A stretch of 64,000 bases of DNA, from positions 24,495 through 88,494 of the forward strand of contig NZ_LBMU02000010.1 of the NCBI RefSeq assembly GCF_001005085.2. Reading direction: 5' to 3'. Under the pieces are notes generated by a model that made no database searches, was not told the DNA's origin, and was given only the letters and a program-made list of their open reading frames with translations. The DNA is from Streptomyces humi (lineage in GTDB: Bacteria > Actinomycetota > Actinomycetes > Streptomycetales > Streptomycetaceae). The translations under genes were made by a program, and so were the position numbers. Shown one piece after another: positions 9,269 to 18,005 of this stretch (position 1 is the first letter of the stretch; every line of letters begins with the position of its first letter).

Positions 9269-10150
9269 TCAGGCATTGTCGCGGATGCCCGCAAAGAGGT
9301 CGTCCTCGGGGAGGGAGGTATCGACGAGCGACTTCGCGAGCTCGTACTCCTCGGTCGGCCAGACCTCCTTCTGGAGGTCCATCGGGACCTTGAACCAGCC
9401 GCCGTCCGGGTCGATCTGCGTGGCGTGCGCGATCAGCGCCTTGTCACGGATCTCGAAGAAGTCCGCGCACGGGATGTGCGTGGTCAGGGTGCGCTCGGTG
9501 CGCTCGAACTCGTTCCACCGCTTCAGCCAGTCGCCGTACGGCGACTCCATGCCGCGCTCCAGCAGGGCGTTGTGCAGGGCCTCGGTGCGCGGGCGGTTGA
9601 AGCCCTGGTTGTAGTAGAGCTTCTGCGACTGGTGCACGGGGCCGTACTCGGCCTCGGGGTACTTCTCGGCGTCGGCCGCGCCCTCGAAGGCCACCATCGA
9701 GATCTTGTGGGTCATGATGTGGTCGGGGTGCGGGTAGCCGCCGTTCTCGTCGTAGGTGGTGATCACCTGCGGGCGGAAGGCGCGGATCTTGCGGACCAGT
9801 TCACCGGCGGCCTTGTCGACGTCCTCCAGGGCGAAGCAGCCGTCGGGCACCGGCGGCAGCGGGTCGCCCTCGGGCAGGCCGGAGTCGACGAAGCCGAGCC
9901 ACTCCTGCTTGACGCCGAGGATCTCGCGGGCCTCGTCCATCTCCTTCTTGCGTACCTCGTGGATGTGCTCCTCGATGTACTTGTCGCCCTGGAGCTTGGG
10001 GTTGAGGATGGAGCCGCGCTCCCCGCCCGTGCAGGTCACGACCAGCACGTCCACCCCCTCGGACACGTACTTCGCCATGGTCGCCGCGCCCTTGCTCGAC
10101 TCGTCGTCGGGGTGGGCGTGGACGGCCATCAGTCGCAGCTGGTCAGTCAA
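9269..10150 (-). CDS. mca: Mycothiol S-conjugate amidase
   Basis: 293 residues, normal for Mca. It hydrolyses the GlcN-Ins to acyl-cysteine amide bond of mycothiol S-conjugates, releasing a mercapturic acid for export and recycling GlcN-Ins. The LmbE/PIG-L zinc site is visible: AVHAHPDDES (His13, Asp16) and YPHPDHIMTHK (His144). The long GERGSILNPKLQGD loop and the C-terminal region distinguish it from the shorter MshB deacetylase. Translation starts at TTG (10150) with GAGGA 7 nt upstream. It is followed immediately by a small membrane-protein gene in the same operon and is divergent from the DUF4307 gene. It is diagnostic of a mycothiol-producing actinobacterium. Confidence 0.96.
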   Translation of the reverse strand: MTDQLRLMAVHAHPDDESSKGAATMAKYVSEGVDVLVVTCTGGERGSILNPKLQGDKYIEEHIHEVRKKEMDEAREILGVKQEWLGFVDSGLPEGDPLPPVPDGCFALEDVDKAAGELVRKIRAFRPQVITTYDENGGYPHPDHIMTHKISMVAFEGAADAEKYPEAEYGPVHQSQKLYYNQGFNRPRTEALHNALLERGMESPYGDWLKRWNEFERTERTLTTHIPCADFFEIRDKALIAHATQIDPDGGWFKVPMDLQKEVWPTEEYELAKSLVDTSLPEDDLFAGIRDNA

Positions 10151-10288
10151 GACTCAATCCTCAGTAAGTCGGCGCCCCGGTAGCTCGGGGGCAATCGGCG
10201 GCTTCTATAGTGACCGAATCAGGGGGCGAATAATTCCGGGGTCCGGTTCCTGACGGGCCCGGGGGTGGTTCCTGCCAGGAGGACGATC

Positions 10289-10687
10289 ATGAGTACCGCG
10301 AGCACGCGGCTGCCCGAGGGCCGCTACGGCCGCTCCTCGGACGAGCGCGCCGACCGCCGGCTCAAGGTCGCGGGCGCGGTCCTGGGTGCCCTGGTGCTCG
10401 TCCTCGTGGGTTACCTGGCCTACCACTACGTCGTGCAGAACAAGATCAGCGCCCAGGTCGTCACCTTCGACGCCTCCGCCGACGCGGTGAAGGTGCACCT
10501 TGAGGTCCACAAGGACGCCGGCGCCTCCGGCTACTGCACGCTGCGCTCCCAGGCGGCGGACGGCTCCGAGGTGGGCCGGGCGGACTTCCGTTTCACCGGT
10601 TCGGCGACCGAGATCGACCGGGTGGTCACGCTCCGCACCACGGCCCGGGGCACCACGGCGGAGCTGCTGGGCTGCCACGCCGACTGA
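10289..10687 (+). CDS. DUF4307 single-pass membrane protein
   Basis: 132 residues from ATG 10289 with a textbook AGGAGG at 10277-10282. After a polar N-terminus, one membrane helix (VAGAVLGALVLVLVGYLAYHYVV) anchors an extracytoplasmic beta-rich domain with two conserved Cys (in SGYCTLRS and LLGCHAD) likely to form a disulfide. This layout matches the actinobacterial DUF4307 family. Its function is unknown. It lies divergent to mca, 138 bp away, and upstream of greA in the same direction, an arrangement I recall as conserved in Streptomyces. Confidence 0.88.
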   Translation: MSTASTRLPEGRYGRSSDERADRRLKVAGAVLGALVLVLVGYLAYHYVVQNKISAQVVTFDASADAVKVHLEVHKDAGASGYCTLRSQAADGSEVGRADFRFTGSATEIDRVVTLRTTARGTTAELLGCHAD

Positions 10688-10855
10688 GGTCAGCCGGAAT
10701 ACGTACACGCTGACCTGCGTTGACGTGATTCTGATGGCTTATGTCCTCCCCCTTCCGCCGTTGAATTGTTAGGCTCGTGGTTTCGCCCTTCCATGAAGGA
10801 ACATGCTTCCGGGTAGGGCGATGCTTTGTATTCCCAGTACCGACGAGGAGCACCT

Positions 10856-11356
10856 GTGACCCAGACCAGCGAGAACGTCACCTGGCTGACCCAGGAGGCG
10901 TACAACCAGCTCAGGGCCGAGCTGGAGTACCTGTCTGGTCCTGCGCGCACGGAGATCGCCGCCAAGATCGCGGCCGCGCGCGAGGAGGGCGACCTGCGCG
11001 AGAACGGCGGGTACCACGCGGCCAAGGAGGAGCAGGGCAAGCAGGAGCTCCGTGTGCGCCAGCTGACCCAGCTCCTGGAGAACGCCAAGGTCGGTGAGGC
11101 GCCGGCGTCGGCGGACGGGGCCGTCGCGCCCGGCATGGTCGTGACGATCGCCTTCGACGGCGACGAGGACGACACCATGACGTTCCTGCTGGCCTCCCGC
11201 GAGTACGCGAGCGCGGACGTGGAGACCTACTCCCCGCAGTCCCCCCTGGGCACCGGCGTCATCGGGCACAAGGTGGGCGAGAACGCGGAGTACGAGCTGC
11301 CGAACGGCAAGAAGGCCTCGGTGAAGATCCTGAAGGCCGAGGCCTACTCGGGCTGA
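10856..11356 (+). CDS. greA: Transcription elongation factor GreA
   Basis: 166 residues, slightly long for GreA. It reaches into the RNA polymerase secondary channel and stimulates cleavage of backtracked RNA. The N-terminal coiled coil carries the catalytic tip sequence EEGDLRENGGYHAAKEEQ with acidic Asp46 and Glu49. The C-terminal FKBP-like domain follows (TFLLASREYA, SPLGTGVIGHKVGE). The GTG at 10856 is chosen because GAGGAG lies 5 nt upstream; a start 30 bases earlier lacks one. It is probably monocistronic: a strong hairpin follows at 11387-11416. Confidence 0.96.
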   Translation: MTQTSENVTWLTQEAYNQLRAELEYLSGPARTEIAAKIAAAREEGDLRENGGYHAAKEEQGKQELRVRQLTQLLENAKVGEAPASADGAVAPGMVVTIAFDGDEDDTMTFLLASREYASADVETYSPQSPLGTGVIGHKVGENAEYELPNGKKASVKILKAEAYSG

Positions 11357-11386
11357 CGGACACCGGGCCGAAGAACACCGACCGGG

Positions 11387-11416
11387 GCCCCCGGCGTCCG
11401 CAATGACGCCGGGGGC
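11387..11416 (+). terminator. Hairpin terminator after greA
   Basis: Perfect 12-bp inverted repeat, GCCCCCGGCGTC (11387-11398) and its complement (11405-11416), with a 6-nt loop. It lies 31 bases after the greA stop. There is no T-run, as usual for Streptomyces hairpin terminators. It separates greA from the Mo-hydroxylase operon. Confidence 0.8.
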
Positions 11417-11422
11417 TCCGTC

Positions 11423-11454
11423 GTGACCTGGGTCACACGACAGCGGCGTAAACT
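11423..11454 (+). promoter_or_regulatory. Crp-like site overlapping promoter of Mo-hydroxylase operon
   Basis: GTGACCTGGGTCAC at 11423-11436 is a palindrome (6-bp arms, 2-bp spacer) that fits the Streptomyces Crp consensus GTG-N6-GNCAC. TAAACT at 11449-11454 is a good -10. The palindrome falls in the -35 position, so Crp or another regulator would act directly at this promoter. The leader to the ATG at 11527 is about 65 nt. Confidence 0.55.
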
Positions 11455-11526
11455 GTTCCTGCGCAGGTCGGCTTCCTCCGTATCCCGGTGTCTTCCGTAC
11501 CCGGTTTCTCCCGGAGGTCGGTTTCC

Positions 11527-12354
11527 ATGGACCTCAACACCATCACCGAAGTGATCCGGCGGCCGTCCGAGCGGCCCGGCCCGGACTGGCGCGAGGGCGA
11601 CGCCTGGCTCGCGGGCGGCACCTGGCTCTACTCGGTGGCCCAGCCGGACCTGCGCCGGCTGGTCGACCTGACGGCGCTGGGCTGGGAGCCGCTGGTCCCG
11701 ACGGACGCGGGGCTGGAGATCGGCGCCACCTGCACCGTCCGCGACCTGTACGCCTTCCCGTGGCCACGGCACTGGACGGCCGGGCCGCTCTTCCGGGTCG
11801 GCTGTGAGGCGTTCCTGTCCTCGTTCAAGGTGTGGAACGCGGCGACCGTCGGCGGCAACATCTGCCTCTCCCTCCCGGCCGGTCCGATGATCACGCTGAC
11901 GGTCGCGCTGGAGGCGCGGTACGAACTGTGGGCGCCCGACGGATCCGTCCGCTTCGTCGACGCCGTCGACTTCGTCACCGGCGACCACCGCAACGTCCTG
12001 GCCCCCGGCGAGGTCCTGCGGCGCGTCACCCTCCCGGAGCAGGCGCTGCGCGGACGCGTCGCGCACCGGCGCTTCACGCTGACCCGGCTCGGCCGTTCGA
12101 CCGTGTTCCTCGTCGGCGTCCGGCGGCCGGGAGCGGAGGGCCTCGCGCTCACCGTCACCGCCGGCACCGTGCGGCCGGTCCGGTTCGCCTTCGACTCCCT
12201 GCCCGACGCGCGGACCCTGCGGCAGAGCATCGACGCGCTGCCGGCCGCCGTCTGGTTCGCCGATCCCAACGGGACACCCGACCACCGCCGGCATCTGACG
12301 CGGTACTTCGCCGAGCGGATCCGCCGCGAACTCGACACTGGTGACCTGCCATGA
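11527..12354 (+). CDS. FAD-binding subunit of xanthine-dehydrogenase-family Mo hydroxylase
   Basis: 275 residues from ATG 11527 (GGAGGT at 11514-11519). It matches the medium (CoxM/XdhB) subunit, which passes electrons from the Fe-S clusters to FAD. The FAD-binding motifs are WLAGGTWLYSVAQPDLRRLVDLTALG near the N-terminus (family: AGGTxL...P..LVD...) and AATVGGNICLSLPAGPM (family: TVGGNLCxxxPxxD/A). The C-terminal CO dehydrogenase flavoprotein domain includes FTLTRLGRSTVFLVGV. Its stop overlaps the next start by ATGA, so the subunits are translationally coupled. Substrate cannot be inferred from this subunit. Confidence 0.9.
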   Translation: MDLNTITEVIRRPSERPGPDWREGDAWLAGGTWLYSVAQPDLRRLVDLTALGWEPLVPTDAGLEIGATCTVRDLYAFPWPRHWTAGPLFRVGCEAFLSSFKVWNAATVGGNICLSLPAGPMITLTVALEARYELWAPDGSVRFVDAVDFVTGDHRNVLAPGEVLRRVTLPEQALRGRVAHRRFTLTRLGRSTVFLVGVRRPGAEGLALTVTAGTVRPVRFAFDSLPDARTLRQSIDALPAAVWFADPNGTPDHRRHLTRYFAERIRRELDTGDLP

Positions 12355-15068
12355 CGTACGTCGTGAACGGCCGGAAATTCGACCGGGAACCGGCCCCCGG
12401 CCAGTGCCTGCGCACCTTCCTGCGCGAACTCGGTCACTTCGGCGTCAAGAAGGGCTGCGACGCGGGCGACTGCGGCGCCTGCACGGTGTGGCTGGAGGGC
12501 GCCCCCGTGCACAGCTGCGTCACTCCGGCCTTCCGCGCGGAAGGCCGGGAGGTGACCACGATCGAGGGTCTCGGACGGCCCGGCGCCCCGCATCCCGTCC
12601 AGCGGCGGTTCGAGGACGCCCCGGGGTTCCAGTGCGGTTTCTGCACCGCGGGCATGATCATGACGTCGGCGGCCCTCACCGAGGAGCAGAAGGCCGATCT
12701 GCCGCGGGCGCTGAAGGGCAACCTCTGCCGCTGCACGGGATACCGGGCGATCGAGGACGCCGTGCGGGGCGTCGGCTCGGTGCAGACGGCGGCGCCCGGC
12801 CGGGCCGTCGGTACGAGTGTCGGCGCGCCCGCGGGCCACGATGTGGTCACCGGCCGAGCCGAGTTCACCATGGACACACGGATCGACGGCCTGCTGCACC
12901 TGAAGGTGCTGCACTCGCCGTACGCGCACGCCCGGATCCTCTCGATCGACCGGAGCGCCGCCCTCGCGGTGCCCGGCGTGCACCGCGTCTACACCTGGGA
13001 GGACGTGCCACGCAGACGCTTCACCACGGCGATCCACACCGATCACCTGGTCGACCCGGACGACACCTACGTCCTCGACGACACGGTCCGGTTCGCCGGC
13101 CAGCGCGTCGCCGCGGTGCTGGCCGACACGGTCGGGGCGGCCGAGGAGGGCTGCCGGCGGCTCGCGGTCGCGTACGAGGTGCTGCCGGCGGTGTTCGACC
13201 CGGAGGCGGCCATGGCCGACGGCGCGCCCCGGCTGCACGGCTCCGCGGATGCGTTCGTCCGCGATCCCGTCCACAACGTCCTGCTGGAACTCCATTCGCA
13301 CATCGGTGACGTCGACGCCGGGTTCGCCGCGGCCGACGTGATCCACGAGGGCACCTACGTCTCGCCGCGGGTGCAGCACGCGCATCTGGAGACCCACGGA
13401 TCGATCGCCTGGCTGGCGGACGGCCGGCTGAACGTCCGCACCAGTTCGCAGTCGCCGTCGATCGCGAAGGTCAAGCTGGAGTACCTGTTCGCGCTCCGTC
13501 CGGACCAGGTGAGGGTGTTCTGCGAGCGCGTCGGCGGCGGGTTCGGCGGCAAGCAGGAAGTGATCACGGAGGACCTGGTCGCGCTCGCCACCCTGGACAC
13601 CGGGCGGCCCACCTGCCTGGAGTTCACCCGCGAGGAGGAGTTCACCACGGCCTCGCCACGGCACCCGATGACCCTGACGGTCCGGCTCGGCGCGAAGGCC
13701 GACGGCACGCTCACCGCCCTCCAGGTGCGCAACGTCTCCAACACCGGCGCCTACGGCAACCACGGCGGCGAGACGCTGTACGCGGGCGGCGCCGCCGTCA
13801 TGATCTACCGCTGCCCCAACAAGAAGTACGACGCGTACTCCGTCTACACGAACACCGTGCCGAGCGGGGCGCTGCGCGGCTACGGGATGACGCAGCCGGC
13901 GTTCGCGGTGGAGTCGGCGATGGACGAACTGGCCCGTGCCCTGCACCTGGACCCGCTGGAGCTGCGCCGGCGCAACATCGTGCGGCCGGGTGAGCCGCTG
14001 GTCGCCCTGCACGACGGCCCCGACGACGTGATCTTCACCGAGGACGGACTCGGCAGGTGCCTCGACCTGGTGGGCAGCGCTCTGGCCCGGACCGCCGGGC
14101 GGCCGTCCCCCGGTCCCGAGTGGCTGGTCGGCGCCGGTGTGGCCGCCTCCCTGCACGAGACGGCGCCCCCGACGGAACACCTCTCCGAGGCCTGGGTCAC
14201 CCTCGGCGACGATCTGGTCTACGAAGTGGCCGTCGGTACCGTCGAGTTCGGAGAGGGCACCTCCACGGCCCACGTCCAGATCGCGGCCGGCCAGCTGGGG
14301 ACGACGCCGTCGCGGATCCGGCTCGTGCAGTCCGACACCGACCGCACCGGGTTCGACACCGGCGCCTTCGCGAGCGCGGGCCTCTTCGTGGCGGGCAACG
14401 CGGTGCTGCGCGCGGCGAACGCCGTACGCGACCGCATCCTGGAGTTCGCCGCGGCGCACACGGGCGTCCATGTCGTGCTGTGCGCCATGGACGACGACGG
14501 TGTCGTGTGCGGGGACCGGCGGGTATCGCTGGCCGAACTGGTCGCGCTGGCACGGGCGCGTGGCATCCGGTTCACCGCGGCGCGCAAGGCGTACGGCTCG
14601 CCCCGCAGCGTCACCTCCAACGCGCAGGGCTTCCGGGTGGCCGTGCACCGTGTGACGGGCGAGATACGGATCCTGTACAGCGTGCAGGCCGCGGACGCCG
14701 GGGTGATCATCAATCCGGCGCAGGTCCGGGGCCAGATCGAGGGCGGTGTCGCTCAGGGCGTCGGCTTCGCGCTGACCGAGAACCATCACCTCGACGACCA
14801 CGGCGTGATGACGAACCCGAACCTGCGGAACTACCGCATCCCCACCTTCGCCGACGTCCCCCGGACCGAGGTGCTGCTGGTGAATTCGGCGGACTCGGTG
14901 GGACCCGTGCGGGCCAAGGGGATGGCGGAGTGCTGCATCAACCCGGTCGCTCCGGCGCTGGCGAACGCGGTGCACGACGCCACGGGCGTCCGTTACCGTG
15001 CGCTGCCGCTGACTCCGGAACGGGTGTACGGCCGGCTCCCCGCCGAGCAGTCGATGCCGACGGGCTGA
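12351..15068 (+). CDS. Fused [2Fe-2S]/molybdopterin subunit of Mo hydroxylase (Mop-like)
   Basis: 905 residues, almost the length of Desulfovibrio aldehyde oxidoreductase Mop (907), which has the same fusion. Residues 1-75 carry the plant-ferredoxin [2Fe-2S] site (Cys36, 41, 44, 56). Residues 80-140 carry the second, helical [2Fe-2S] site (Cys95, 98 in CGFC and Cys126, 128 in CRC). Residues about 165-285 are the aldehyde oxidase a/b hammerhead. The rest is the molybdopterin-cytosine-dinucleotide domain, with VGGGFGGKQE at 394-403 and the catalytic base Glu860 in RAKGMAECCINP. Electrons would go from substrate via Mo and both clusters to the separate FAD subunit encoded upstream, an addition Mop itself lacks. 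It probably oxidises an aldehyde or N-heterocycle; the substrate is unknown. No Mo-cofactor maturation gene is nearby. Confidence 0.92.
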   Translation: MTYVVNGRKFDREPAPGQCLRTFLRELGHFGVKKGCDAGDCGACTVWLEGAPVHSCVTPAFRAEGREVTTIEGLGRPGAPHPVQRRFEDAPGFQCGFCTAGMIMTSAALTEEQKADLPRALKGNLCRCTGYRAIEDAVRGVGSVQTAAPGRAVGTSVGAPAGHDVVTGRAEFTMDTRIDGLLHLKVLHSPYAHARILSIDRSAALAVPGVHRVYTWEDVPRRRFTTAIHTDHLVDPDDTYVLDDTVRFAGQRVAAVLADTVGAAEEGCRRLAVAYEVLPAVFDPEAAMADGAPRLHGSADAFVRDPVHNVLLELHSHIGDVDAGFAAADVIHEGTYVSPRVQHAHLETHGSIAWLADGRLNVRTSSQSPSIAKVKLEYLFALRPDQVRVFCERVGGGFGGKQEVITEDLVALATLDTGRPTCLEFTREEEFTTASPRHPMTLTVRLGAKADGTLTALQVRNVSNTGAYGNHGGETLYAGGAAVMIYRCPNKKYDAYSVYTNTVPSGALRGYGMTQPAFAVESAMDELARALHLDPLELRRRNIVRPGEPLVALHDGPDDVIFTEDGLGRCLDLVGSALARTAGRPSPGPEWLVGAGVAASLHETAPPTEHLSEAWVTLGDDLVYEVAVGTVEFGEGTSTAHVQIAAGQLGTTPSRIRLVQSDTDRTGFDTGAFASAGLFVAGNAVLRAANAVRDRILEFAAAHTGVHVVLCAMDDDGVVCGDRRVSLAELVALARARGIRFTAARKAYGSPRSVTSNAQGFRVAVHRVTGEIRILYSVQAADAGVIINPAQVRGQIEGGVAQGVGFALTENHHLDDHGVMTNPNLRNYRIPTFADVPRTEVLLVNSADSVGPVRAKGMAECCINPVAPALANAVHDATGVRYRALPLTPERVYGRLPAEQSMPTG

Positions 15069-15073
15069 GCGCC

Positions 15074-16048
15074 ATGGACACCGAACGGAACGTGGCCTGC
15101 GCGGCGACGGCGATCATCGGCCAGAAGGTCCTGCCCGGGATGGACCGGCAGTTCGAGTCGTGGCAGGAGGACCTGAACGCCGCGGCCGCCTACTACCCCG
15201 GTTTCCTCGGCGCCGAGGTCTCCCGGCCGACCCCGCTGCAACCGGACTGGGTCGTCGTGTACCGGTTCGACTCGGTGCCGCACCTACAGGCGTGGATCAA
15301 CAGCGCGACCCGGCAGACGTATCTGGACGTCGGTGCCCGGTACTTCGACGGTCCGGCGACCCAGCAGGTGGTCAGCAGCGGCAGCCGGTCACTGGATCCG
15401 CTGGTCACCGTGGTGGTCACGCACCGCGTCGACGGGAAGCAGGTCGACGCCTTCCTCGACTGGCAGCGTCACATGGTGGAGGAGGAGAGCAGGTTCGAGG
15501 GGTTCCGCGGGACGGAGCTCTTCCGTCCGGTCGAGGGACTTCAGGAGGAGTGGACCACGCTGTACCGGTACGACACCGCCGAGCACCTGGACGCCTGGCT
15601 GACGTCGCCCGAGCGGCGGGAAATACTGGCCGAGGGCGAGAAGTTCAGCGACTTCGGACTGCGCACCATCGACAACTCGTTCGGCAGCTGGTTCGCCTTC
15701 GAGGGCAACGGCAAGGAGGCACCGCCGCCGCCCTCCGAGACCCGGACCTCGCTCGCCGTCTGGGTGGGCCTCTACCCGACCGTCGTCCTGCTGTCGCTGG
15801 CGCTGTCCCCGCTGCGCCTGCCGCTCTGGATCAATCTGCTGGTGGGCAACCTGCTGTCGAGTTTCATCATGAGCTTCCTGACCATGCCCTACTACGTGAA
15901 CCCACTGCTCGGACGGTGGCTGCGGCCCTCACCGGACGAGCCGCCGGCCCGGGGCAACGCCCGGGGCCTGGGGCTCGTCGCGGTGGTGATGGCCTGCTGG
16001 GCGGCGGTCTTCTACCTCGTCACGGTCCGGTTCTGGACCCTTCCCTGA
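15074..16048 (+). CDS. Tandem ABM-domain membrane protein of Mo-hydroxylase operon
   Basis: 324 residues from ATG 15074, six bases after the previous stop, so it belongs to the same operon. Two consecutive antibiotic-biosynthesis-monooxygenase (dimeric alpha/beta barrel) domains are recognisable. The first covers about 8-95 (KVLPGMDRQFESWQEDL ... GFLGAEV ... WVVVYRFDSVPHLQAWINS). The second, about 108-200, has the parallel motifs FLDWQRHMVEEE ... GFRGTELFRP ... TTLYRYDTAEHLDAWLTS. Three membrane helices follow (about 225-325). A single-chain ABM pseudo-dimer anchored to the membrane could be a small-molecule oxygenase or sensor working on the product of the Mo enzyme; this is inference. Convergent with the ABC permease, 18 bp away. 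Confidence 0.85.
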   Translation: MDTERNVACAATAIIGQKVLPGMDRQFESWQEDLNAAAAYYPGFLGAEVSRPTPLQPDWVVVYRFDSVPHLQAWINSATRQTYLDVGARYFDGPATQQVVSSGSRSLDPLVTVVVTHRVDGKQVDAFLDWQRHMVEEESRFEGFRGTELFRPVEGLQEEWTTLYRYDTAEHLDAWLTSPERREILAEGEKFSDFGLRTIDNSFGSWFAFEGNGKEAPPPPSETRTSLAVWVGLYPTVVLLSLALSPLRLPLWINLLVGNLLSSFIMSFLTMPYYVNPLLGRWLRPSPDEPPARGNARGLGLVAVVMACWAAVFYLVTVRFWTLP

Positions 16049-16066
16049 CCAGCGGAGCCCCGGCCG

Positions 16067-16867
16067 TCAGCCGGCCGCCCGGCGGTACTTGCGGACCGCG
16101 AGCGTCCGGAAGGCCAGGATGATCACGACCGACCAGATGAGCGACGCCCACACCGGGTGCTGCATGGGCCAGGCGTCCGACGCGTTGAAGCCGGGCGGGA
16201 GGTTGCCGAACAGTTCACGGCAGGCCTGCACGGTGGCGCTGAACGGGTTCCACTCCGCGATGTGGCGCAGGAAGGCCGGCAGGTGGTTCGCGTCGACGAA
16301 CGCGTTCGAGATGAACGTCAGCGGGAACAGCCAGATCAGACCGCCCGAGGTCGCCGCCTCCGGAGTGCGCACCGACAGACCGATGAGCGCGCCGATCCAC
16401 GAGAACGCGTACCCGAGCAGCAGGAGCAGGCCGAAACCGGCGAGCACCTTCCCGATGTTCTCGTGCGTGCGCCAGCCGACTATCAGCGCGACGACCGCCA
16501 GCACCACCAGGGTGAGCGCCGTCTGCACCAGGTCGGCCAGAGTGCGCCCGGTCAGCACCGCGCCGCGCGCCATGGGCAGCGAACGGAACCGGTCGATGAG
16601 TCCCTTGTGCATGTCGTCGGCGATGCCCGCGCCGGCGCCCGCCGTGGCGAAGGTGACGGTCTGGGCGAAGATGCCGGCCATCAGGAACTCGCGGTAGGCC
16701 TGCGTGGAACTGGACGAGCCGACCGTGATCGAACCGCCGAACACGTAGGTGAACAGCACCACGAACATGATCGGCTGGATCAGCCCGAAGATGAGCATCT
16801 CGGGGATCCGGCCCATCCGGATCAGGTTCCGGTGGGCCACGACCATGGAGTCGTTCACGGCACTCAC
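16067..16867 (-). CDS. ABC-2 type exporter permease (DrrB-like)
   Basis: 266 residues with six hydrophobic segments, the standard ABC-2 layout. The first follows an amphipathic N-terminus (RIPEMLIFGLIQPIMFVVLFTYVFGG). The conserved loop DDMHKGLIDRFRSLPMARGAVLTGR couples to the ATPase, and WLFPLTFISNAFV precedes the last two helices. It forms a drug or lipid exporter with the ATPase encoded just upstream. The GTG start overlaps the ATPase stop (GTGA), giving tight 1:1 translation. DrrAB-type pairs often export daunorubicin-like or self-made compounds, but no biosynthetic cluster is nearby. Confidence 0.93.
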   Translation of the reverse strand: MSAVNDSMVVAHRNLIRMGRIPEMLIFGLIQPIMFVVLFTYVFGGSITVGSSSSTQAYREFLMAGIFAQTVTFATAGAGAGIADDMHKGLIDRFRSLPMARGAVLTGRTLADLVQTALTLVVLAVVALIVGWRTHENIGKVLAGFGLLLLLGYAFSWIGALIGLSVRTPEAATSGGLIWLFPLTFISNAFVDANHLPAFLRHIAEWNPFSATVQACRELFGNLPPGFNASDAWPMQHPVWASLIWSVVIILAFRTLAVRKYRRAAG

Positions 16868-17892
16868 TTCGCGGCCTCCTCGTTGCTGTCCTTGCCGGTG
16901 TTCCTGCGGGTGTCCTGCTTGCTGCCCGGTGCGCCGTCGCCCTCGGGCCGCTCCTCGGCCACGTGTCCGGTCAGGGACAGGAAGACGTCGTCGAGGGTGG
17001 GGCGGCGCAGGGCGATGTCGTCTATCTCGATGCCCCGGCCGTCCAGCTCGCGGATGACCTCGGCGAGCAGCTTGGCGCCGCCGGTGACGGGCACGATGAG
17101 CTTGCGGGTGTGCTCCTCGACGGTGGTGTCGCCCTTGCCGAAGCCGGTCAGCACCTCGGCCGCGGTCCGGATGTGGTCGCGCTCGTGCACCACGACCTCG
17201 ACCCGCTCCCCGCCGGTGCGGGCCTTGAGCTGGTCGGAGGTGCCCTGGGCGATGACCCGGCCGTGGTCCACGACCGCGATGTCATGGGCGAGGTGGTCGG
17301 CCTCCTCCAGGTACTGGGTGGTGAGCAGCAGGGTCGTACCGCCGGAGACGAGCTGCTTGATGACCTCCCACAGCTGCTGGCGGTTGCGGGGGTCCAGGCC
17401 GGTCGTCGGTTCGTCCATGAACATCACGGGCGGCGAGACGACCAGGGCGGCGGCGAGGTCCAGGCGGCGGCGCATACCACCGGAGTACGTCTTGGTGGGG
17501 CGGTCGGCGGCGTCGGTGAGGTGGAACTGCTCCAGCAGCTCGACCGCGCGGGCCTTCGCCTCCTTGGCCCGCATCTGGTAGAGCCGGCCGACCATGTGCA
17601 GGTTCTCGCGGCCGGTCAGGTACTCGTCGACCGCGGCGAACTGTCCGGACAGGCCTATGGAGCGGCGTACGGCGTCGGGCTGTTTGAGCACGTCCACGCC
17701 CGCGACGACGGCCTTGCCGCTGTCGGGGCGGAGCAGCGTCGTCAGGCAGCGCACGGCGGTGGTCTTGCCGGCGCCGTTCGGCCCCAGCAGTCCGAGGACC
17801 GTGCCTTCGGGGACATCGAGGTCGACGCCGTCCAGAGCCCTTACGTCTCCGAAGGTCTTCACCAGGCCTTCGGCATAGATGGCGCCCGGCAT
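16864..17892 (-). CDS. ABC exporter ATPase, DrrA family
   Basis: 342 residues from the ATG at 17892 (GGAG 7 nt upstream). A 32-residue N-terminal extension is possible in frame but would cover the promoter and is rejected. Walker A GPNGAGKTT at 37-45, Q-loop LSGQFAAVDEYLTG, signature YSGGMRRRLD at 136-145, Walker B VMFMDEPTTGLD at 156-167, and an H-loop His. The C-terminal DUF4162-like extension (about 230-310) is typical of DrrA drug exporters. A Lys/Glu-rich tail ends the protein. The promoter at 18006-18034 contains a perfect palindrome, so the exporter is probably inducible. Confidence 0.94.
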   Translation of the reverse strand: MPGAIYAEGLVKTFGDVRALDGVDLDVPEGTVLGLLGPNGAGKTTAVRCLTTLLRPDSGKAVVAGVDVLKQPDAVRRSIGLSGQFAAVDEYLTGRENLHMVGRLYQMRAKEAKARAVELLEQFHLTDAADRPTKTYSGGMRRRLDLAAALVVSPPVMFMDEPTTGLDPRNRQQLWEVIKQLVSGGTTLLLTTQYLEEADHLAHDIAVVDHGRVIAQGTSDQLKARTGGERVEVVVHERDHIRTAAEVLTGFGKGDTTVEEHTRKLIVPVTGGAKLLAEVIRELDGRGIEIDDIALRRPTLDDVFLSLTGHVAEERPEGDGAPGSKQDTRRNTGKDSNEEAAK

Positions 17893-18005
17893 ATCAGTCT
17901 CCACGTCGTCGGGGATTCTTCGAAAAAGGCTAGGTATGCACGCTTCGGCCCGCCTATGGTTTTCGCCGACGCGGCGGTGTGCGGGCACGGCGCGACCACG
18001 GACAC

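Noticed and set aside
11628..14975. 1115-residue minus-strand open frame
   Set aside because: It is antisense to the Mo-hydroxylase genes, His/Arg/Gly-rich and without any family motif; a by-product of high G+C codon use.
16067..17892. Resistance exporter of an antibiotic gene cluster
   Set aside because: DrrAB-like sequence is clear, but no biosynthetic genes flank it; the Mo-hydroxylase operon beside it is convergent and separately regulated.
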